Shown here piece after piece: positions 15,851 through 23,559 of a stretch of DNA of 40,866 bases. The DNA lies in contig CAMASI010000034.1 of assembly GCA_945861065.1 (NCBI GenBank), positions 1-40,866 of the forward strand, given 5' to 3'. The translations under genes were made by a program, and so were the position numbers. The stretch comes from Klebsiella pneumoniae (GTDB taxonomy: Bacteria > Myxococcota_A > UBA796 > GCA-2862545). Below the pieces are notes generated by a model. That model saw only the letters and a list, made by a program, of their open reading frames with translations, did not search any database and had not been told where the DNA came from. How positions within the stretch are numbered: position 1 is the first letter of the stretch; every line of letters begins with the position of its first letter.

Positions 15851-16890
15851 GGCTGCGGGGCGTATTTGTGCCGGGGTCGTCGGGTCCGGTGGACGTCGAC
15901 ATTCCCGGTGCGCCAGACGGCGTTTTGGACGCGCCCGGGTGCTGGTGGGTTCCGTCGTTCGTCGATCCGCGAACGCATGGCGTTTCTGTTTCGGAAGCGC
16001 GTGCCTCCGGATTCTCGGCTTGGTTTGGGCGCCCAGGCGTCGCGACGCCGTCTCCGGGGCTCACCCTCGGATCGCTGGTGAACAGCGATGGAAAAATCGC
16101 CGACGTCGGGACATCCTTGCGACAGGGAGCGGTGGGTTTGGGGCTCGACGGTTGGCCGGACGCCGCAGCGTTGCGCGTGGCCTTTGAAGCGGCCGCCGCT
16201 TGGGATGTTCCCGTCTTTGTTGGCTCGGTCGACCTGTCGCTAGGCGCGTCTGCGGTCGTGGCGGAGGGCCGCGCGAGTCAGGCGCTCGGTTTGCCTGGGC
16301 TGCCCTCGGAGGCCGAGGCTGTGGCGATTTCGTCGGCCTGTTGGCTCGCGCGACGGGCCGGGGTCAGGCGCCTAGTGGTCGGGCCTGTGAGCACGGCCGA
16401 CGCCCTTGCTGCCTTGGCGCCGTGGCCCAACGTGGCCGCGTTCACGACGGTTCACCACCTCGTGTTGGACGAGACTTTCAGTATTCGTCAGGGCTTGGCG
16501 GGCGGAAGTCGCCTGTGGCCGCCTCCCCAGCGGGTTTCGGATCTGAACGCCCTAGGGTCCGCGGTGGTCGAGGGGCGCTTGTGGTTGGGTACGGATCATT
16601 GCCGTCACCCGGACTCGAATGTCAATTCACCGCCAGAGGGCGTGGTACCTGGTGTGCCTGGCCTGCGACGCGCAGCATCGTTGGCGCTTCAAGCAACCGG
16701 ACCAGCGGCTGGCTTGGCGGCGTTGGCTGCAGCTCGCCAATGGTTCGACGTCCCGGAAGGGCACGTGCTCTTAGACCCGTTGGCGGTGGTCTCCGGGGAT
16801 GGTTTGTCGGACCCCCATGGGGATCGGTTGGGTTCTGGCGCGGTCATCGGCACGTGGTGGGGTGGAACGTGGACGGGCCCGAGCCAATAG
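15847..16890 (+). CDS. Dihydroorotase-like protein, probably catalytically inactive (PyrC')
   Basis: The 347-residue product has the dihydroorotase layout: an N-terminal strand domain, WVPSFVDPRTHG where the DxHxH metal motif belongs, EGRASQALGLPGLPSEAEA, VVGPVSTADAL, TVHHLVLDETF, WPPPQR for the NPPLR motif, and LGTDHCRHP for TDHAPH. The first metal-site His is Arg, the helix-4 and helix-5 metal His positions read GSV and GPV, and the carbamylated Lys is not evident. Catalysis is therefore unlikely. By analogy with inactive PyrC' subunits that hold PyrB dodecamers together in Pseudomonas, it probably stabilises the ATCase encoded directly upstream. ATG 15847 overlaps the pyrB stop. The reading frame is long and clean, so this is a maintained pseudoenzyme and not a decaying gene. 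Confidence 0.85.
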   Translation: MRLRGVFVPGSSGPVDVDIPGAPDGVLDAPGCWWVPSFVDPRTHGVSVSEARASGFSAWFGRPGVATPSPGLTLGSLVNSDGKIADVGTSLRQGAVGLGLDGWPDAAALRVAFEAAAAWDVPVFVGSVDLSLGASAVVAEGRASQALGLPGLPSEAEAVAISSACWLARRAGVRRLVVGPVSTADALAALAPWPNVAAFTTVHHLVLDETFSIRQGLAGGSRLWPPPQRVSDLNALGSAVVEGRLWLGTDHCRHPDSNVNSPPEGVVPGVPGLRRAASLALQATGPAAGLAALAAARQWFDVPEGHVLLDPLAVVSGDGLSDPHGDRLGSGAVIGTWWGGTWTGPSQ

Positions 16891-16919
16891 CCTGTTAGTG
16901 CCTGTGGCCCGGAGAAACG

Positions 16920-17396
16920 ATGCAGCGACACCCCATGACCCCTGAGGGGTTCGGCGCAATCGAGAAGGAGCTCAAGGAGCTCAAAGAGTTCACGCGTCCT
17001 CGAATCGTGCGTGACATCGAAGAAGCTCGTGCGCACGGCGACATCTCGGAAAACAGCGAGTACGAAGACGCAAAAGACCGGCAGGGACATTGTGAGGGTC
17101 GGATTGGCGAGCTCGAAACAGTGCTTGCCGGCGCAGAGGTGATCGACGTCACTCGCTTGCCGCCGAGCGACCGTGTGGTGTTTGGCGTGCGCGTTCAAAT
17201 CTCAAGTGCCGAGAGCGGCGAAGAGCGGACGTGGCGCATCGTTGGCGAGAAAGAGGCCAGCATACCCGACGGCCGAATCAGCTTCCGAAGCCCGCTGGGC
17301 CGGGCGTTGATCGGCCGCCATGTGGGTGACGAGGTTCAGGTCCCTGCGCCTTCCGGCGTGCAGAAATGGGAGATTGTGGACGTCGTGTACGGATGA
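16920..17396 (+). CDS. greA: Transcription elongation factor GreA
   Basis: GreA rescues backtracked RNA polymerase by stimulating transcript cleavage through the secondary channel. The 158-residue product begins MQRHPMTPEGF, then shows the coiled-coil domain with the acidic tip region (ARAHGDISENSEYEDAKDRQG, the GreA/B signature). The FKBP-like C-terminal domain follows, with RISFRSPLGRALIGRHVGDEV. GGAGA lies five bases upstream of ATG. It is 29 bases after the PyrC' gene, and its stop overlaps the start of the RecG-like gene (ATGA). Confidence 0.95.
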   Translation: MQRHPMTPEGFGAIEKELKELKEFTRPRIVRDIEEARAHGDISENSEYEDAKDRQGHCEGRIGELETVLAGAEVIDVTRLPPSDRVVFGVRVQISSAESGEERTWRIVGEKEASIPDGRISFRSPLGRALIGRHVGDEVQVPAPSGVQKWEIVDVVYG

Positions 17397-19807
17397 GCTT
17401 TGAGCGCGGCTTGCCGTTCCAACAGATCGAGGAGGTTCTGGCGCCGTTGCGCCGTGGCCTTCATGCGCGACAGGGTGTGGTGTGGCTACCCGCTATCATC
17501 AGGCCCAAACTGGCAGCGATCGTAAGGGAGGATGTTCCCGAGCCCGTAGGCGCGTTGCTGGACGAAATTGACGCGGGGCTGGCTGGTGCGCTGGATGCAG
17601 ACGGCCTGGCGAACACGTGGGCATCACTTTGCCGCTTGGACGCCTTGCTAGGCCTTCCGGGGCGCACGACGGTGCAAGCGCGTGTACGTCGCTTGGATGC
17701 CGGCGGAGACCTCTTGGTGGCGTCCAAGCCCGCCGACGGTGTGGTGTCGTCCAACTCCGGGGTGCTCGATCTCGGTATCGAGGCGCGAATCGACGCTCTC
17801 GACCTGCCGGCCATGTGGACAGAGGCACTGCTGTCTGCCGGTGTCGAGTGCGTTGGGGACTTGGTGTGGTGCCCACTGGCGTCTGCGGACGCGTTGGGCC
17901 CCATCTTCGGTGCCGGGAAAACTCCGACAACCGGGCTGGTGGCCGTGGGCGGTCGGGTGGTGAGCCGCGCGGTCGCGGTGGACGCCCAGGGAAACCAGCG
18001 AATCCGGGTCGTGCTGCAGGGAGCGGGTCCGACGGCGGCATGGATCGCGGCGTCGGGGGCGTCTGAAATCGACCTGCTTCGGGCGCTTCTCCTGCCTGGA
18101 AATCGAGCTGTGCTGGCGGGAACGGCCACGGAACGAGGTCTTATTGACGCGTGGGTTGTCGGAGACGAGCCGAAGGCGACGGCCCGAGCAGTCCATTGGG
18201 GCCTCCAGGGCGTGCCGGACCAAGTCATGCGCACAGCGCTTCAGCGCGCCACCGGGCGCTTGGGGTTCATCAAGGACGCGCTGCCGGAATCGGCGATTCG
18301 TGCCCTTTCCGTTTGTTCGACGCAGGAGGCCTGGGCGGGAGCCGCGCGGGGTGAAGCGGCTACGCAGCGACGCCTAGCGCAAGAGGAGTTGTTGCTGTCG
18401 CAACTCGGCCTGCTGTGGGCGCGTCGGTTGCCGGGTCGCGAACGGGGAATCCCGCATGCCCTGGCTTCCTCGATGGCGACGCGGGTATTCGACGAACTGG
18501 GGCTTCAGTTGTCCGACCCTGTGGCGTTGGTGCTTGAGGCCGTGAAACGCGATCTACGTCGGCCGCAGCCGATGCGACGAATTCTATTTGGCGCCGCGGG
18601 TGCGGGTCAAAGTCGTGTGGCTTTGTGGGCCATGCTTGCTGTGGCGGAATCCCGCGCGCAGGTCGCGGTCGTGGCGGAGGATTTCCGGCTGGTCGAAGAA
18701 CACTTCGCACCGCTCGAAGATCTGGCCCAGGAGGTCGGACTGACGCTACGGCTCGTGCCCGGCGCGCCGACTGGTGCGGTGCGGGAAGCGATGAAACGAG
18801 GCGAGTTGTCGGTCGTTTTCGGTACGCCGGCCTTGCTCGATGCCTCGGTAGAATGGCGCAGACTGGGGCTCGTCGTTTCGTTGGAGCGCAGGGCACATGG
18901 CGAAATCGCGAAGCTGTTGGTCTCGCGCAGTCCGCGGCCGGACCTGCTCGTATTGGCGGGTGCCCCCCCGGGGTTCGCCGAGGCCAACGGCTGGCTCCGG
19001 GACTGTGACCTTTCTCCCTTTCCGGAACCCGAAGTCCAGCTTCGAGTGCGCGTCTACAACGAGGTCGAACGGTCGGCCGCGGTGGGTGAGATCGCCGAGG
19101 TGCTCGCGAGCGGTGGGCGAGCCATCGTCATCTTCCCGATGGTCGATGGGAAAGACGTGTTTGACCGGCGCGAGGCGGCCGCGGTGCTCGCGACGCTTCA
19201 GGAAGACTTGTTTCCGGGCCGCCGCCTTGCGCTGTACCACGGCGCGATGAGTCGAGATGAACGGCTCGCGGCGCGCCGAGACTTGGCGTTGGGCCGAATC
19301 GACATCTTGCTGTCCACAACGCTGATCGAAGAAGGGCCCCCCATTCCGGGTGTTCGTGCCGTGCTCATCGAGCAGGCGGATCGGTTCGATCCTGTACGGC
19401 TGGAACGCCTGCGCAGGGTCGTCGGCGCGTCGTCGGAAGGACGCTTGGTCTGTGTTGTTGGCGACTCCGGTGATCAAGCGCAGCTCGAAGCCTGGGTCAG
19501 CGCCCTCGACGTGGCCGGACGGGTGGGTCCGACGGGAGAGGTGGTGACGGGTCCGTTGCCCACACTCCGTTGGTGGCAGGACCCACCCTCGCTGCAGACC
19601 TTGGCGTGGGTGCGCGGCGTCGCGAGTGAGATCCTTGCTGACGACCCCGGCTTGAGGCGAAGCCCTGACTTGGCGCGTGCGCTCCGTGCGCGGTGGGCGG
19701 ACCTTTGGCCAGGTGACGAAGACGAAGAAGGCGCCTTTGTGTGCCCGATCAGCGACGTAGGCGCCGCGGGCGGCTCACGGAAGCGACGGAAGCGTCGTCG
19801 TCGCTGA
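17393..19807 (+). CDS. RecG-like protein with degenerate ATPase motifs (pseudo-helicase)
   Basis: The 804-residue product aligns by eye with RecG along its length. It has a wedge-like region (LSAGVECVGDLVWCPL, about 147-162), the RLAQEELLLSQLGL helix before the helicase domain, GRIDILLSTTLIEEG (motif V, about 634-648) and YHGAMSRDERL. Key catalytic residues are gone. Walker A reads GAAGAGQS (400-407), with Gln for the essential Lys. The DEQH box reads LERR (about 507-510). The TATP motif reads AGAP, and the arginine-finger motif QLRGRVGR reads RLRRVVGA (about 683-690). ATP-driven fork reversal is therefore unlikely; a DNA-binding or regulatory role is possible. The C-terminus is very basic (KRRKRRRR). 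The start overlaps the greA stop, and the 3' end overlaps the convergent hydrolase gene by 59 bases. A true RecG is presumably encoded elsewhere. Confidence 0.85.
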   Translation: MSFERGLPFQQIEEVLAPLRRGLHARQGVVWLPAIIRPKLAAIVREDVPEPVGALLDEIDAGLAGALDADGLANTWASLCRLDALLGLPGRTTVQARVRRLDAGGDLLVASKPADGVVSSNSGVLDLGIEARIDALDLPAMWTEALLSAGVECVGDLVWCPLASADALGPIFGAGKTPTTGLVAVGGRVVSRAVAVDAQGNQRIRVVLQGAGPTAAWIAASGASEIDLLRALLLPGNRAVLAGTATERGLIDAWVVGDEPKATARAVHWGLQGVPDQVMRTALQRATGRLGFIKDALPESAIRALSVCSTQEAWAGAARGEAATQRRLAQEELLLSQLGLLWARRLPGRERGIPHALASSMATRVFDELGLQLSDPVALVLEAVKRDLRRPQPMRRILFGAAGAGQSRVALWAMLAVAESRAQVAVVAEDFRLVEEHFAPLEDLAQEVGLTLRLVPGAPTGAVREAMKRGELSVVFGTPALLDASVEWRRLGLVVSLERRAHGEIAKLLVSRSPRPDLLVLAGAPPGFAEANGWLRDCDLSPFPEPEVQLRVRVYNEVERSAAVGEIAEVLASGGRAIVIFPMVDGKDVFDRREAAAVLATLQEDLFPGRRLALYHGAMSRDERLAARRDLALGRIDILLSTTLIEEGPPIPGVRAVLIEQADRFDPVRLERLRRVVGASSEGRLVCVVGDSGDQAQLEAWVSALDVAGRVGPTGEVVTGPLPTLRWWQDPPSLQTLAWVRGVASEILADDPGLRRSPDLARALRARWADLWPGDEDEEGAFVCPISDVGAAGGSRKRRKRRRR

Positions 19808-20702
19808 CGGGCGCTGGCAGGCGACGTCGGAGAAAATCCTTAATCGCGGCTTCGATGTCTTCTGGCAATTCGACGATGGCAGCGTGCGTGCCGTCGAGTA
19901 CGAGCATTTCCGCGTTTTCGATCAGCTGGGCCATCTGTTCGCTGCGATGAAGGGGCGTGAATCGGTCGCGACGCCCGGCAATTACCAGGGTCGGCGTTTG
20001 CAGGCTCGGCAACCGGTCTTCTAGGTCGTGGTCGGCGATTTGCTCGACCATGCGGAGGAAGACGCGGCTGTCCATCTCAGTCAGGTGATCGAGGTAGTCG
20101 GCAATATCAGCCTTGCTCGCCCGATTGCTGTCCAACATGCCCAGCCAATGGGCGGCTCGATAGGCGAGCGGCGACGCGTAGAGCGGCAGCAGTGCTCGCT
20201 GGCCTTGTCGGCCTCCGAGTTTGGCGAGGCGCTGCACGATGTCGAACACGGGACGCGCATTGGCGAAGTCCATGAACGTATCGAGCGGCCTGCCAAACGT
20301 GCCCAGCATCGGTATGAGCGCGCGCGTTCGGGCCGGAAAGCGCAGCGCGAATTCGAGAATGACCTGGCAGCCCATCGAGTGGCCGACGAGCACCGCGGGT
20401 TCGGTGAGACCCGCTGCGTCGAGCACGACGGCGAGGTCCTCCGCGCTCCTGCCAACTGTCAGGTCCGCGGTTTGGGGGTCAGCCGGAACCTGGGAACGAC
20501 CGTGACCTCGGTAGTCCCAGAGCAGAACGGACCAATCGGACCGAAATCCGTCGACGATGTATTTGTAGAAGAAGGTCGAGACGCCTACGCCGTTGCAGCA
20601 AACGAGCGGCGGACCGGTGCCCACGACGCGCCAATACAACTTCAGCCCGTCGGGGAGTGTCGCAAAGCCTGCGCGGTGGTCGGCGAGTGACGCGAGGCTC
20701 AC
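19749..20702 (-). CDS. Alpha/beta-fold hydrolase
   Basis: The 317-residue product has the full catalytic set: nucleophile Ser in GHSMGC, acidic residue in GRRDRF and His in DGTHAA. The oxyanion-side NGVG motif and the strand WSVLLWDYRGHGRS are also present. It belongs to the broad esterase/lipase/haloperoxidase-like group; the substrate cannot be told. Residues after about 292 (PAPVSDDDASVASVSRPRRLRR) form a basic tail encoded inside the overlap with the RecG-like gene. GTG start at 20702 with GGGGGA about five bases upstream. The tRNA-Ala gene ends 19 bases upstream on the same strand. Confidence 0.88.
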   Translation of the reverse strand: MSLASLADHRAGFATLPDGLKLYWRVVGTGPPLVCCNGVGVSTFFYKYIVDGFRSDWSVLLWDYRGHGRSQVPADPQTADLTVGRSAEDLAVVLDAAGLTEPAVLVGHSMGCQVILEFALRFPARTRALIPMLGTFGRPLDTFMDFANARPVFDIVQRLAKLGGRQGQRALLPLYASPLAYRAAHWLGMLDSNRASKADIADYLDHLTEMDSRVFLRMVEQIADHDLEDRLPSLQTPTLVIAGRRDRFTPLHRSEQMAQLIENAEMLVLDGTHAAIVELPEDIEAAIKDFLRRRLPAPVSDDDASVASVSRPRRLRR

Positions 20703-20721
20703 GGAGTCCCCCAGGTCAGCG

Positions 20722-20797
20722 TGGTGGAGGCTACGGGGATCGAACCCGTGACCTCAGCATTGCGAACGCTGCGCTCTACCAACTGAGCTAAGCCCCC
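20722..20797 (-). tRNA. tRNA-Ala (anticodon CGC)
   Basis: The 76-base cloverleaf is complete with encoded CCA. Acceptor GGGGGCT pairs with AGCCTCC and includes the G3-U70 wobble pair that alanyl-tRNA synthetase recognises. The D arm is GCTC/GAGC. The anticodon arm is CAGCG-TTCGCAA-TGCTG with anticodon CGC, reading GCG. The T arm is ACGGG-TTCGATC-CCCGT. It lies between the TPR-zincin gene (52 bases upstream) and the hydrolase gene (19 bases downstream). Confidence 0.98.
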
Positions 20798-20848
20798 ACG
20801 GCCGCGGCGCAGCTAACGCTAGAGCGGGGCCCGGCCAACCCTACGGGG

Positions 20849-21682
20849 TCAGTCGAGGCCCCTGGCGATGAGGTCATCCTCATCCAACCCAAGGAAATGG
20901 CCAATCTCGTGGAACACCGTGATCTGAAGCTCAGACAGGAGATGGGCTTCGTCCTGCGCCATGCGCTCCAAGTTGCGTCGGTACAGGACGATTGAGGGGG
21001 GAAGCAGCTTCCAACTCACGTCGCCGCCGGGAAAGGTGTCGAGTTCCACTGTGCGGTCTCGCATGGAGGGACCCGAGAAACACCCAAGGATTTCTCCGGG
21101 CGGCATCACGGGGTCGAACTGCCTGCAGACCTCCTCGTCCGGAACGTCTTCCAAGATGATTGTGACCCATCGCAGCCATTCGCGGATGGACGGATGAAGG
21201 TCGCGCAGCGCCTCCTCAACAACCTTCTCTACCGCCTCGTCGTCGAGCGGAATCGGCAGCGGAAATGCATTCGGTTCAATGCAAAACGCGCGTTGATAGC
21301 AGCGTTGCGCGCCGGGCATGTCATCCGCCCGCTCTCTCAGCATGGCGCGAACGAACCACGCAGCGGCGCAGTCGGGGTCCAGGTCCAACGCGATGTCCAC
21401 GGCGCGTGAACACGAGTCGAATTGGAGCGTGTCGAACCAGAAGGAAGCGGCCTCTGCCCACGCGGAGGCGTCGTTGGGCGCGATGCGCGTCACCGCGACG
21501 TAGTCGGCTTCCGCGAGTTCGAGTTTGCCCAAGTCGCGGAGGGCTTCCGCTCTTAGCGCCCGGGCGCGAACTGGGTCGGCACCATTGGCGAGGGCCTCAC
21601 TTGTGAGTCGAACAGCCGTTTCACAATCGCCCGTGTCCAGGGCGTCCGCGGCCTGATCCAACAGTGCGTCGTGCGTGCTCAG
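20849..21682 (-). CDS. TPR protein with C-terminal HExxH zincin domain
   Basis: Residues about 5-150 contain tetratricopeptide-type helices (ALLDQAADALDTGDCETAVRLTSEAL, ARALRAEALRDLGKLELAEADYVAVTRIAPND, ALDLDPDCAAAWFVRAML). The last 110 residues match the small zincin family typified by VFHEIGHFLGLDEDDL, where HEIGH is the zinc site and the Gly and acidic residues follow as expected. It is likely a cytoplasmic metalloprotease with a protein-binding front end. Start choice is hard. A strong GGGAGG lies five bases before a CTG whose TG is shared with the upstream stop (CTGA), used here. GTG 21781 would overlap the J-protein gene by 103 bases, and TTG 21661 is 28 bases from the Shine-Dalgarno. 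It is the last gene of the Hsp70 cassette. Confidence 0.82.
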   Translation of the reverse strand: MSTHDALLDQAADALDTGDCETAVRLTSEALANGADPVRARALRAEALRDLGKLELAEADYVAVTRIAPNDASAWAEAASFWFDTLQFDSCSRAVDIALDLDPDCAAAWFVRAMLRERADDMPGAQRCYQRAFCIEPNAFPLPIPLDDEAVEKVVEEALRDLHPSIREWLRWVTIILEDVPDEEVCRQFDPVMPPGEILGCFSGPSMRDRTVELDTFPGGDVSWKLLPPSIVLYRRNLERMAQDEAHLLSELQITVFHEIGHFLGLDEDDLIARGLD

Positions 21683-23475
21683 CGCGACCTCCCGGTGACG
21701 GCGTAATCCCAGCGCAACGTGGCGTAGTCTCCGGAAGGCAGCGGCGGCAAAGAGACCCCCGCAGCCCACCGTTCGATGCACAGTTTGAGCGACGCGTCGC
21801 CCACCTGGTCACCGCTGACGTCTAGACCAAAGGGTACGCCGTCCTTTCCGATGTAGATGTTGACGGTCCCCGTCGCGAGCGAGCCTGGCGACGCCCGTTC
21901 GCGAGCGCAGGCTTCCATATTGTCGGCAGCGTGGGCAATGGCGGGATCCGCTTCTTTGGCCGGAACGAGGGTGCGAACGAGGCCTTGGGCCGGCTGTTGG
22001 TCGAGGCGTCGAATCTGCTGGAGAACCACGTCGATGGATCTGCCTTGTTCGGCGTCTACCGTCTGGTCGAAGGGCTTGAAATTCGGCTGCAGCACCGTGA
22101 GCCGTGCGGGACCGTTCGGCAAGCCGCGCACGCTGACGATGGGGCCACGACCGGCGAAGACGTCGTTGACGCGGACTTCCGCGGCGGACGGGTCGATTCG
22201 GATGACCCACGGGAGGGCGACTGGGGCTTCGATGACCTTGGGTGCCGGTTTCGGCGCGAACCGTTGCCACGCGAACAGGCCCGCTGTCATGGAGCCGACG
22301 AGAAGGATGGGAACCAGGACAAACATCGCGTTGCGGCCGTAGTCTCGAAACGACTTTGGACGGAACGCCTCGAAGCGAACCTCCACCCGTCCCGCTTCTC
22401 CGGCGTCCACGACGATCGTGCCGCGATCCTCGTCATTGGCTCGGTCGGCATCCACCCGAAATCGAATGTCTTGGAGTTTTGCGTGGGCGTCCAACTCTTT
22501 TCGGTGGGGAACGAGCCACACAGCGGTGCTGTGCACGGTTCCCGCCATGGGTTGGTCACCGGCATTGCGCAACGCAATGACGACCTCTCGAAGACCGTCC
22601 ACTAGCCGAATCTGGCGGACCGTTTCGCCGACAAGTTCGACGCGCGCGGGCAGGCCATCGCCTGATAACAACAGGTCGCCGGCTGGCGTGGCGCGTCGGG
22701 ATCGCCCTGAGAGATCCGGCGCCATGACACGGGCTCGTGCGGGCGCGCCCGTGACCGACGCGGTGACCACGGGTGAAGCGTCAAAGGCGGCGCGAGTGGC
22801 TGGGTCGGCGAGCACGCGGAGCGCGAAGTCCATTTGGCTGGCGAGCACGACACGAACGGTGGGGTCAGGGTGTCGTTTTAGGCGCACCATGCCCTCTTTG
22901 TGGGCAACTTTGATGTCTTCGATCGCCGAGCCCGGAGGGACGCCCAGGACAGCGTAGTGATTGACGAGGTGTTGCGCTCCCGGCACCGGAAGCAGCAGAG
23001 GCGGGGGCGCGAATGCGCGGGCAACGCCGGTCTCCCGGCACAGGCGCTCGATGAGTCCCTCGAAGGTCTGGCTGTCGACCCCGAGTTCGTCCGCGCTGTG
23101 TCGGAGGAAGGCTTCTTGTTCCGGAACCAGGTCGCCGGCGGCTAATACGCCGCGGATGGTCAACTCCAGGGAGGGCAAGTGGGACGACATGGTGCGGAAG
23201 CGCATGTCTTCGAGATGGACCGCCTTGTCGGTCACTGCGTCTTGGATAGCCTGAAAGTGTTTGATGAGGAACAGGGCCTCATCACGGTATTTGGGGTTTG
23301 CCTGCATGCCCTGCATGCGTTTGCGCTTGGCACGCAGCGTGTCCAACGCGACGGCTTCGTCGCATTCGCGCGGCAGCGCAAGCCAGGCAAATAGGTCGCG
23401 AGCCCCTACGATTCCGCACAATTCTGCGGCGGCGTCGAGGTGTTTTCGGTCCGAGGTTTCCATGCTACCGTTCAT
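21679..23475 (-). CDS. Membrane-anchored J-domain protein with PEGA and AgmX/TonB-like C-terminus
   Basis: The 598-residue product has a J-like N-terminal module lacking HPD (about 25-85) and a TerB-like helical segment (about 106-160, GDLVPEQEAFLRHSADELGV). A J domain follows (182-243), starting NHYAVLGVPPGSAIEDIK, with HPD at 202-204, the tripeptide that stimulates Hsp70 ATPase. One transmembrane helix lies at about 393-414. Beyond it come a PEGA domain (about 435-490, IDPSAAEVRVND...GPARLTV) and a C-terminal domain like those ending AgmX/TonB-related proteins (GTVNIYIGKDGVPFGLDV, KLCIERW). The topology implied is J domain in the cytoplasm and PEGA and C-terminal domains in the periplasm. 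It lies 84 bases after the Hsp70 gene and overlaps the TPR-zincin gene. It probably recruits the two neighbouring Hsp70s to the envelope. Start ATG 23475; ATG 23463 is possible. Confidence 0.85.
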   Translation of the reverse strand: MNGSMETSDRKHLDAAAELCGIVGARDLFAWLALPRECDEAVALDTLRAKRKRMQGMQANPKYRDEALFLIKHFQAIQDAVTDKAVHLEDMRFRTMSSHLPSLELTIRGVLAAGDLVPEQEAFLRHSADELGVDSQTFEGLIERLCRETGVARAFAPPPLLLPVPGAQHLVNHYAVLGVPPGSAIEDIKVAHKEGMVRLKRHPDPTVRVVLASQMDFALRVLADPATRAAFDASPVVTASVTGAPARARVMAPDLSGRSRRATPAGDLLLSGDGLPARVELVGETVRQIRLVDGLREVVIALRNAGDQPMAGTVHSTAVWLVPHRKELDAHAKLQDIRFRVDADRANDEDRGTIVVDAGEAGRVEVRFEAFRPKSFRDYGRNAMFVLVPILLVGSMTAGLFAWQRFAPKPAPKVIEAPVALPWVIRIDPSAAEVRVNDVFAGRGPIVSVRGLPNGPARLTVLQPNFKPFDQTVDAEQGRSIDVVLQQIRRLDQQPAQGLVRTLVPAKEADPAIAHAADNMEACARERASPGSLATGTVNIYIGKDGVPFGLDVSGDQVGDASLKLCIERWAAGVSLPPLPSGDYATLRWDYAVTGRSR

Positions 23476-23507
23476 GGTTGCTCGTCAAGAATTGGCGCCA
23501 CGCCTAG

Positions 23508-23536
23508 TGAATAGCGCCCGGTGGCAGCAGGGTCAA
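23508..23536 (-). promoter_or_regulatory. Weak candidate internal promoter before the J-protein gene
   Basis: On minus, TTGACC (23536-23531) is 5/6 to the -35 consensus. It lies 17 bases from TATTCA (23513-23508), which is only 3/6 to the -10. It sits in the sole sizeable gap (84 bases) inside the Hsp70 cassette, so a second transcript for the J-protein and TPR-zincin genes is possible but weakly supported. Confidence 0.22.
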
Positions 23537-23559
23537 CGAATACACGGCGCGCAGCCCGG

